From: CAYRVX01 sp964642165
Lineage (GTDB): Bacteria > Planctomycetota > Phycisphaerae > SM23-33
NCBI GenBank assembly: GCA_964642165.1
Contig: CAZXOC010000143.1
Coordinates: 1 to 17,970, forward strand
DNA: 17,970 bases
Direction of reading: 5' to 3'
Under the pieces are notes generated by a model. That model had not been told where the DNA came from. It worked only from the letters and a program-made list of their open reading frames with translations, and searched no databases. Shown here piece by piece: positions 7,491 to 13,418 of the stretch (position 1 is its first letter; every line of letters begins with the position of its first letter). The translations under genes were made by a program, and so were the position numbers.

Positions 7491-9590
7491 TCAATCACCG
7501 CCGGCACGGGCCGTCGGGGCGTGAAGCTTCAGCGCGTAGACCTGGCTGTTGGTGTCCGTGCCCCAGATGAGCTTGCGCTTCGGGTCGAACATCACGCCGG
7601 CGGAGTGGCCGTGCGGCATGGCCCGTCGGGCGCGGTAGCGCGCCGGCTTCACGTCGTACTTCAGACTCAGCGCGGTCCACTCGTTCCGGGCGCAGTCGTA
7701 GGCGGGCGTCGGCGTCCACCGCTGGCTGTCGCGGTCGAGATACGTGGCCATCAGGACGACGTCGTTGACGGGGTCATAGCAGCACCGGTCGATCCACGCC
7801 GCCCGGGAGGCCAAGGCCGCGTTGGCCGGCGATAGGGCCGCGACGCGGCCGGACTCGAGGCCGAACTCGTACACCTGTCCGTCGTAGGGAGCCTTGCCGT
7901 AGGCTTTGACGAAGAACAGCACCCGGCCGCGCCGGGAGTCGAACGCCAGCGTCGAGTGGTCCACGACGGCGCCGGGCAGCTTCGCGCCGGTCGCTTCCAA
8001 TGCCGCCCATTCGCCGGCGGCGTGCTTGTACAGGTACAGCCGGCCGTCTTTGGTCCAGCAGAGCAGGCCCTTGGACGTGGTGCACAGCGTGAGGGTGTAG
8101 AAGCAGGAGTTGTATTGCATTCCCTTGGGCTTGGGCCCGCGCGAGACCCAGTCGGCGCGGTTGGGGTCGTAGACGTAGAAGTGCTCGTAGTGGCCGGTCT
8201 GAACCATGTTCCCGCTGATCGGGTCGAAGCCGTAGTTCTGGTACGTGTGCCCCGTCATCCCCGGCCGGAGGTTGAGGTTGTACCCACCCGGATACGACGT
8301 GTTGCTGTAGAGCTGGCCGAGCGGGAACTCGACGGGGTAGGCCAGCTCCCAGCGGTTGGTGGCGAAGTGGAAGTGCGGCACGTCCGTGCCCCCGTGGGCC
8401 GAGTGCCCGCCGCTCCAGCGAAGCAGCATGTCGCGGCGCGTGTCGATAACGGCCGTGCCCCAGTCGCGGTTGAGCCGCGGCCGGTACGGCGGATCGGTCG
8501 CCACCCATTGGTTCGCGGGCAGTTCCTTGAGCGTCGCTTCGAAGGCCGCGGCGTCCGGCCGGTCTCCCTGCATGTAGAAGCCCGGATGGAACGGCCCGGT
8601 GCGATAGACGCGCGCGTCGCCCGGCTGGAGGCGAGCGCCGCGCCAGGTGTTCTTCGCCACGTCGTACGTGTAGTCCCCATCGGAGAGGTCCACGTACTGC
8701 CCGCCGCAGTAGTCAGTGTTGGAGTAGTACGTGAAGCCACCGGTGAGCTTGATGGTTCCGTCGCCGCTCGCAGTGAGCGTATGCCCCGCCCGCGGCGCGG
8801 GCGCCGAGGTCGGACGGCGCTGCCGCCACTGCCGCCCGGCCGGGTCGAACACCCACGTGTCGTTGGTCAGGTAGTCCAGGTGGTCGCCGCCGAAGATCAC
8901 GAACAGCTTGGTCCTCGGGTCATAGGCGATCGGGCTCAACGCGCGGGCGGGCGGTTCGGCGTCGAGCGCCTCGGCCGCGACGGCGATGCGGACCTGGCAC
9001 TCGCGCATCGCCCTGATATCCGCCGCCTCGACGCGCCGCTGGATCGGCCGGATGAGCTTCCCGGCCGCGGCGAAGCGGGCTTGCCCCACCTCGTAGTCGC
9101 CCAACCCCTTGGCCGCCCGAAGGTCGCCAATCAGGGCGCCGAGGGCCTTCAAGAAAGCCTGCTGCGCCGGGCGGACCTGCCGCGCCGCCATGCCGGCCTC
9201 CTCCTCGGCCGGCAGGCCCCGGAACCAAAGCCGCCGCGCGACGGCGCGGATGTCCTTGATCTCGTTGCGTAGCCGCCACGCTCGGTCGCGAAGGCCTTGA
9301 AGGGCGTTGGCCTTCCGAAGCTCACGATGGATGGCCCGCCAACTGCCGTCAACAAGTACCCTCGTATGCGGTCGGCCATCAGCGCTGCTGCGGTCCTGCC
9401 CGCCGAAGGCCAGACCGCGCCCGTCGGGCAGCCTGCACTTGGCGCCCCACAGCAGGGGCTGCTTGACGCTCAACGTCTTCAGCCGGTAGGGCCTGTTCTT
9501 CTTGCCGTCCCTGGCCCGGGCCGCTGGCCCACAGACCGTGCCCACCAGGAAGCAAGAGCATAGGACCATGCCCCGTCCGCTCACGATCAT
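7491..9590 (-). CDS. Secreted Kelch-type beta-propeller protein with helical insert
   Basis: A protein of 699 residues from the ATG at 9590, chosen because AAGGAGAA lies 7-8 bases upstream and the next residues form a signal peptide (MIVSGRGMVLCSCFLVG...). A first propeller-like strand (LPDGRGLAFGGQD, about 55-67) is followed by about 130 residues of charged helical sequence (about 85-215). Kelch repeats then begin with AYDPRTKLFVIFGGD, NDTWVFDPAGRQW and RAGHTLTASGDGTIKLTGG, and continue to the end (LAFDSRRGRVLFF, GVMFDPKRKLIWGTD). Kelch propellers bind ligands or, as in galactose oxidase, can house an enzyme; I see no copper-site signature. It lies just downstream of a relic gene tail and upstream of the NHL gene. 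Confidence 0.85.
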   Translation of the reverse strand: MIVSGRGMVLCSCFLVGTVCGPAARARDGKKNRPYRLKTLSVKQPLLWGAKCRLPDGRGLAFGGQDRSSADGRPHTRVLVDGSWRAIHRELRKANALQGLRDRAWRLRNEIKDIRAVARRLWFRGLPAEEEAGMAARQVRPAQQAFLKALGALIGDLRAAKGLGDYEVGQARFAAAGKLIRPIQRRVEAADIRAMRECQVRIAVAAEALDAEPPARALSPIAYDPRTKLFVIFGGDHLDYLTNDTWVFDPAGRQWRQRRPTSAPAPRAGHTLTASGDGTIKLTGGFTYYSNTDYCGGQYVDLSDGDYTYDVAKNTWRGARLQPGDARVYRTGPFHPGFYMQGDRPDAAAFEATLKELPANQWVATDPPYRPRLNRDWGTAVIDTRRDMLLRWSGGHSAHGGTDVPHFHFATNRWELAYPVEFPLGQLYSNTSYPGGYNLNLRPGMTGHTYQNYGFDPISGNMVQTGHYEHFYVYDPNRADWVSRGPKPKGMQYNSCFYTLTLCTTSKGLLCWTKDGRLYLYKHAAGEWAALEATGAKLPGAVVDHSTLAFDSRRGRVLFFVKAYGKAPYDGQVYEFGLESGRVAALSPANAALASRAAWIDRCCYDPVNDVVLMATYLDRDSQRWTPTPAYDCARNEWTALSLKYDVKPARYRARRAMPHGHSAGVMFDPKRKLIWGTDTNSQVYALKLHAPTARAGGD

Positions 9591-9604
9591 GCGCGCGTTC
9601 TCCT

Positions 9605-9766
9605 TCACTTGTCCGCCAACGGCCGGCCTTGGCAAAGCCACGCTTCGTTGAACGCCACGCAACGCATTCGGGTGCCGAACAGGTAGATCACCCCGTTGGG
9701 CGCCTGGGCGGCGGACAGGTATCGGCTCCTCAAAGGAACCCAGTTGTTGTTCGCACGCCAGGTTCT
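9605..9766 (-). pseudogene. Relic C-terminal tail of a lost sialidase/BNR-like gene
   Basis: On the minus strand, from a TAG-bounded frame start at about 9766 to a TGA at 9605, about 53 codons read as coherent protein: NNNWVPLRSRYLSAAQ, APNGVIYLFGTRMRC, FNEAWLCQG. There is no start codon or ribosome site, and the frame is closed upstream by a stop. It resembles, from memory, the C-terminus of planctomycete sialidase-like proteins. It is not part of the neighbouring sialidase, which ends naturally at 9798. Its stop lies 14 bases before the Kelch start, normal operon spacing, so the rest of this gene was probably deleted. Confidence 0.55.
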
Positions 9767-9797
9767 CGCCTACGCGCCGACCACCGCGCGACGCAGA

Positions 9798-11456
9798 CTA
9801 GCGCGAGGGCTTGGCCGTAACCCATTCCAGCGGGAAACGGGCGAGGACGATGGTCCGGTACCCGTCCTTCTCGTACAGGCAGCCAATATCGCCGCCGGGC
9901 AGGACGGTCAGGCAGGAGTAGGCGCTCCCGCCCTCGCAAAGGACCCTCGCGACGGGCCAGGTGCGGCCCTCGTTGCGGCTCATGCGGATGGTCATGTGGT
10001 CGCGGCCGCGACCGCCGGGACCCGAGTAGAGGAGGATGTTCTGACTGTCGCCGGCGTCGACGGCCGAGTAGCGAAGCACGCTGGCCTGGCAGACCGGGCC
10101 CGGCTGGGCCGGCTCCATCGCCACGGCCGACCAGGTGGCCCCGCCGTCGGAGCTGGTGGAGACGGCTCGGCAGTGTTTGCCGTGGTAGCTCCGCATGTTC
10201 AGGTAGATCCGCCCGTCGACCAGTTCGACGGCCTGGCACTCGTTGGTCTTCTCGTCGGCCACTCCGCCCAGCCTCCAGGTCTTGCCGTGGTCGTCGCTGT
10301 AGATCACGTGCGAGCGGTACGGGTGCTTGCCGTCGTCGTGGATGCTGGTGTCGCAGGGGATCAACAGTCGCCCCTTGTGCTTGCCCCGTTGCAGTTGAAT
10401 GCCCACTCCCGGGCCGGTGGCATACCAGCGCCACTGGGGCTTCTTCGTCGTCGCGGTAATGTCGACGTGCTTGGACCAGGTCACGCCATCGTCGTCGCTG
10501 TGGCTGACGTAGACGCGGCGCGTGTCCTTGCTTCTGCCGGCCTTGATGCCGCCCTCACCATCTGAGCCGAGGTTCCACGTAAGCAGCAGCCAGATCGTGC
10601 CTGTGCTCTGGTCGACGACCGGGCACGGGTTACCGCAGACATTCCCCGCGTCGTCCCAGATGATCCGCAGTGGCGACCAGGTCTTCCCGCCGTCAGTGCT
10701 GCGGCGCATCACCAGGTTGATGTCGCCGGTATCGCTCCGACTGTTCTTGCGGCCCTCACAGAAGGCCAGCACCGTGCTCTTGCCGGTGACGATGATCGCG
10801 GGAATGCGGTAGGAGTGATGGCCGCCTTCGCCGCTGGTGAAAAGCACGGTCTCGGGCACGGGCTTCGGCAGAGGCCGGAGGTCGCCCTCGGCGCTGAAGT
10901 CGGCGATCTCCATCGTGCTTCTCCAAGGGCGGAAGCCGAACGTTCCGAGCCGTCCGGTCGGGACCTTGGTGCGATACACAACTGCGCCGTCGATCTGAAA
11001 GGCCAGCTCACCCCCGCGCCGGATCACCTCCAGCAGAAACGCCTTGCCTTCGGCCACCAGCGCCTTGCCGGGCCGCACGTAGCCTTTGTCACCGGCCGGA
11101 CGGAAAGGCGGCCCTTCCACGAACGGTCGTCCGTGGCGGCCCTCAAAGCCGAAGTGCCCGCCGCCGATCTGAAATGAGGCGGCGCTCTTGGCGAGGTTGC
11201 GGATCGTCAGCTTCGCCCGGATATGGAACGCGCCGCCGCCCAGCTCCCGCGGCGCTATCAGCACTGGACCCGTGCCGCCGCAGGTCAAGAGCCCATCCCT
11301 GGTCAGCCACCCCTTACCTTCCTGCCGGACCTCGATGAGCTTACCGTCCTCAACAAAGACAGCGCGAGACACGGGCTTCTCCGCCCGGGCAGCCCCCGAT
11401 ACCGCCAGCATACCTGTGACCCAACAAAGCCTGATCCGTCCGACTGCCGAAGCCAT
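9798..11456 (-). CDS. Exo-alpha-sialidase (GH33-like) with N-terminal jelly-roll domain
   Basis: A secreted protein of 552 residues that probably removes terminal sialic acids from glycans. A signal peptide (about 1-25, ending AARA) is followed by a concanavalin-like domain (about 30-190: FHIRAKLTIRN, AFQIDGAVVY, MEIADFSAEG). The six-bladed sialidase propeller starts with YRIPAI (216-221; Arg217 of the Arg triad). Five Asp boxes are present: STDGGKTW (253), SDDDGVTW (320), SDDHGKTW (387), SSDGGATW (435) and SRNEGRTW (493). Likely catalytic residues are Asp242 in SDTGDINLV, Glu406 in NECQAVEL and Tyr513 in SAYSCLTV with Glu529; these are assigned from family knowledge. It is first in the minus-strand series and divergent from the TIM-barrel gene. 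Substrate could be another nonulosonic acid or KDO. Confidence 0.88.
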   Translation of the reverse strand: MASAVGRIRLCWVTGMLAVSGAARAEKPVSRAVFVEDGKLIEVRQEGKGWLTRDGLLTCGGTGPVLIAPRELGGGAFHIRAKLTIRNLAKSAASFQIGGGHFGFEGRHGRPFVEGPPFRPAGDKGYVRPGKALVAEGKAFLLEVIRRGGELAFQIDGAVVYRTKVPTGRLGTFGFRPWRSTMEIADFSAEGDLRPLPKPVPETVLFTSGEGGHHSYRIPAIIVTGKSTVLAFCEGRKNSRSDTGDINLVMRRSTDGGKTWSPLRIIWDDAGNVCGNPCPVVDQSTGTIWLLLTWNLGSDGEGGIKAGRSKDTRRVYVSHSDDDGVTWSKHVDITATTKKPQWRWYATGPGVGIQLQRGKHKGRLLIPCDTSIHDDGKHPYRSHVIYSDDHGKTWRLGGVADEKTNECQAVELVDGRIYLNMRSYHGKHCRAVSTSSDGGATWSAVAMEPAQPGPVCQASVLRYSAVDAGDSQNILLYSGPGGRGRDHMTIRMSRNEGRTWPVARVLCEGGSAYSCLTVLPGGDIGCLYEKDGYRTIVLARFPLEWVTAKPSR

Positions 11457-11622
11457 GTCTTCCGTTTCTCCTCAACCACGACGATCATATGCTAGAGTGC
11501 GAACGTGCCGGCGTCCATGGTAGCCACAAGCTGGCTTCGAAAGCGATCTTGTACGGGACGGGACCCGTGACCCCAAGTCGACGACCGACGTACAGAAGAC
11601 ACCCAGGCATGGAAAGGAACCG
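11457..11622. promoter_or_regulatory. Divergent promoter region
   Basis: These 166 bases separate the sialidase gene (minus) and the TIM-barrel gene (plus), so both promoters should lie here. On the minus strand TATGAT (11489-11484) is a possible -10 box 28 bases before the sialidase start, without a good -35. ACGGG-A-CCCGT (11558-11568) is a perfect 11-base palindrome that could be an operator. Assignments are by eye only. Confidence 0.4.
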
Positions 11623-13227
11623 ATGGCGGGCATGCGATCATTTTGGCTGACCGGTGTGGTGTTCGTGTTCTGCTGCGAGGCCGTCGCCGCGCCGCGGCCC
11701 TGCGACGTGGCCCGGTCAGTGGCCCGGCCGCCCGGGGCGCCCCGGGCGTCGGACGTCATCATGCGGAGCCTCCGTCTGCACCCGGCCAACGCGAGGGACC
11801 CGCACGACACCATGGCGGCCCTGAAGGCCTTCCATATCACGCGCCTGGAATGGGCGTACATCACCGACAAGGCCTTCATCGGCCGCGTTCGGGCGAGCGG
11901 GCGCGTGTTCGGCGGGGCGGCGGCCGCGCCGTCGTACATCCCGGTTGAGAACGCCCCCGATGACTGGTTCGAGAAGGTCGTGGTCGTTGACCTGGCCGGC
12001 CGGCCGTGCATCGCACACTGGAAGCGCACGTGGAAGCGAACCATCTGGGGCTGCATCAACAACCCCGAGCTCGAGCGCGGCTACATGGCGTATCTGAGTC
12101 GGTACATCGACGCCGGCGCCGAGGTCATGCAGCGGGACGAGCCGAGCGCCAACCACTTCGCCTGCTTCTGGGGCGGGTGCTTCTGCAAGTATTGCGTGGC
12201 GGCCTTTCGCCGACACCTCGCCCGCACCACCGACGCCGAGCAGCGCCGCAAACTCGGCGTCGCCGATCCGAATACGTTCGACGTACGCGAGCACTTCCTC
12301 GCGCGCAAGGCCCCGGCCGGCGACGCCTTTCGCCGTTGGAGGGGCGGCGAGATGAAGGAGCGATTCGAAGCCTTTCAGATGGAGGCCACGATCGCGTTCC
12401 ACCAGCGAACGCGCAAGGCCCTGAACGCCTACGCCCGCCGGCGAGTGCCGATGTCGTGCAACAACGGCGCGCGGCGGTGGTCGAATCTGGAGAAACAGTT
12501 CGACTGGGTCTTCGGCGAGCTGGCGTTCAGACACGCCACCGCCGTGTACCTGCACAACCTCTACGCCAGCGCACGCAAGTCCGGCCGGGTGCAGGTGATC
12601 ACCATGCCCAAGAAGGGCGACCGGGGCGACCTTCCCGGCTGGCTGAGGCGCACGCGACGGACCATCGCCACGGCCTACTCCTGCGGCGGGTTGTGCATGG
12701 CGCCCTGGGACGTCTACATGCCCCGCGACGCGCCACGCTACTTCGGGACGCCCGAGCAGTATGCGGACCTGCTGGGATTCGTCCGGGCCGCACGGGAGTA
12801 TCTGGACGGCTACGAGTACGCCGGCGCCGTCGGCAAGGGCATCCGCTGCGACCTGTACGGCGACCCTGGCCCGCCGATCTGCCTGCCGTCGGACCACCCG
12901 GGCCTGTTCGCCTTCCTCCGCGCCAAGCCCAACCTGCCCGAGGCCCCGGTGGTGGTCCACCTGGTGGACTGGTCCGATCAGCCCCAACCGGCGGTCGTCA
13001 AGCTGGACTTGCCGCGCATCGTCAAGGCAGGCCCTGACTGCGCGACCTTGCTGACGCCGCCGCCCTACGAGAAGGCCCTGCACGTGAAGGCGGACCGGAG
13101 CGGCGAGTACGCGGCGCTCAAGACGCAGACCCCCCTGAAAACTGGTCCGGACGGCGGCATTCGCATTCCGGCGTTGCGACCGTGGGGGATCCTCGTCTTA
13201 CGGGGCAAGGGGAAGGAGGAACAGTAA
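11623..13227 (+). CDS. Secreted TIM-barrel glycoside hydrolase-like protein
   Basis: A protein of 534 residues with a signal peptide (about 1-23, ending AVAA) and GGAAAGGA 5 bases before the ATG. The body reads as a (beta/alpha)8 barrel of the GH42/GH-A-like type seen in planctomycetes: LKAFHITRLEWAYI early, WGCINNPELERGYM, then AGAEVMQRDEP (164-174), where Asp172/Glu173 sit where such enzymes keep an acidic active site. A cysteine cluster, CFWGGCFCKYC (181-191), follows. FDWVFGEL and YSCGGLCMAPWDVYMP continue the barrel. A C-terminal beta-sandwich (VVVHLVDWSD, LRPWGILVL) closes it. No exact family or substrate can be assigned. It is divergent from the sialidase and upstream of the BNR gene. 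Confidence 0.75.
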   Translation: MAGMRSFWLTGVVFVFCCEAVAAPRPCDVARSVARPPGAPRASDVIMRSLRLHPANARDPHDTMAALKAFHITRLEWAYITDKAFIGRVRASGRVFGGAAAAPSYIPVENAPDDWFEKVVVVDLAGRPCIAHWKRTWKRTIWGCINNPELERGYMAYLSRYIDAGAEVMQRDEPSANHFACFWGGCFCKYCVAAFRRHLARTTDAEQRRKLGVADPNTFDVREHFLARKAPAGDAFRRWRGGEMKERFEAFQMEATIAFHQRTRKALNAYARRRVPMSCNNGARRWSNLEKQFDWVFGELAFRHATAVYLHNLYASARKSGRVQVITMPKKGDRGDLPGWLRRTRRTIATAYSCGGLCMAPWDVYMPRDAPRYFGTPEQYADLLGFVRAAREYLDGYEYAGAVGKGIRCDLYGDPGPPICLPSDHPGLFAFLRAKPNLPEAPVVVHLVDWSDQPQPAVVKLDLPRIVKAGPDCATLLTPPPYEKALHVKADRSGEYAALKTQTPLKTGPDGGIRIPALRPWGILVLRGKGKEEQ

Positions 13228-13234
13228 GTCACCA

Positions 13235-13298
13235 AGCCTCCGCACAGCTGACGCTCGATTCCTGCGCACCGTACGCAGATTCTGGGAACCCGGAGGCT
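13235..13298. other. Cloverleaf-like structured element between two plus-strand genes
   Basis: A perfect 8-base inverted repeat (AGCCTCCG at 13235-13242, CGGAGGCT at 13291-13298) encloses CTGCG-CACCGTA-CGCAG (13262-13278), a 5-base stem with a 7-base loop. A smaller AGC-TGAC-GCT hairpin and a GGG-AA-CCC motif also lie inside or at the edge. It starts 8 bases after the TIM-barrel stop. It could be a terminator without T-tract, an mRNA stabiliser or a small structured RNA. It is not a standard tRNA: there is no T-arm and no U33. Confidence 0.4.
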
Positions 13299-13418
13299 GA
13301 CCGTGAGACCGCCAGACGGGTCGCCCATGATGACAATGAACTGGACGTCTCGCTCATTCTCTTCGCGATCTCGGCAAGGGAGCTGCGAGACGGCGGCACT
13401 CCGGAGGACCACTGACCG

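Noticed and set aside
6313..7524. Plus-strand open frame (403 codons)
   Set aside because: Shadow of the NHL propeller gene; no recognisable protein features.
7956..9272. Long plus-strand open frame (438 codons)
   Set aside because: Antisense shadow of the Kelch gene; low-complexity Val/Arg/Gly composition and no signal peptide or motif.
11716..13083. Minus-strand open frame (455 codons)
   Set aside because: Shadow of the TIM-barrel gene; the plus-strand reading has a signal peptide, ribosome site and coherent fold motifs.
13235..13298. A tRNA gene
   Set aside because: The acceptor-like and anticodon-like arms are present, but there is no T-arm, no TTC motif, A instead of T at position 33, and the length is too short.
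13182..13415. 77-codon plus-strand frame ending just before the BNR start
   Set aside because: Its last part (RRVAHDDNELDVSLILF) looks fairly protein-like and its stop is 3 bases before the next ATG, but the start lies inside the TIM-barrel gene in another frame, it spans the structured element and no ribosome site is seen. Too weak to call.
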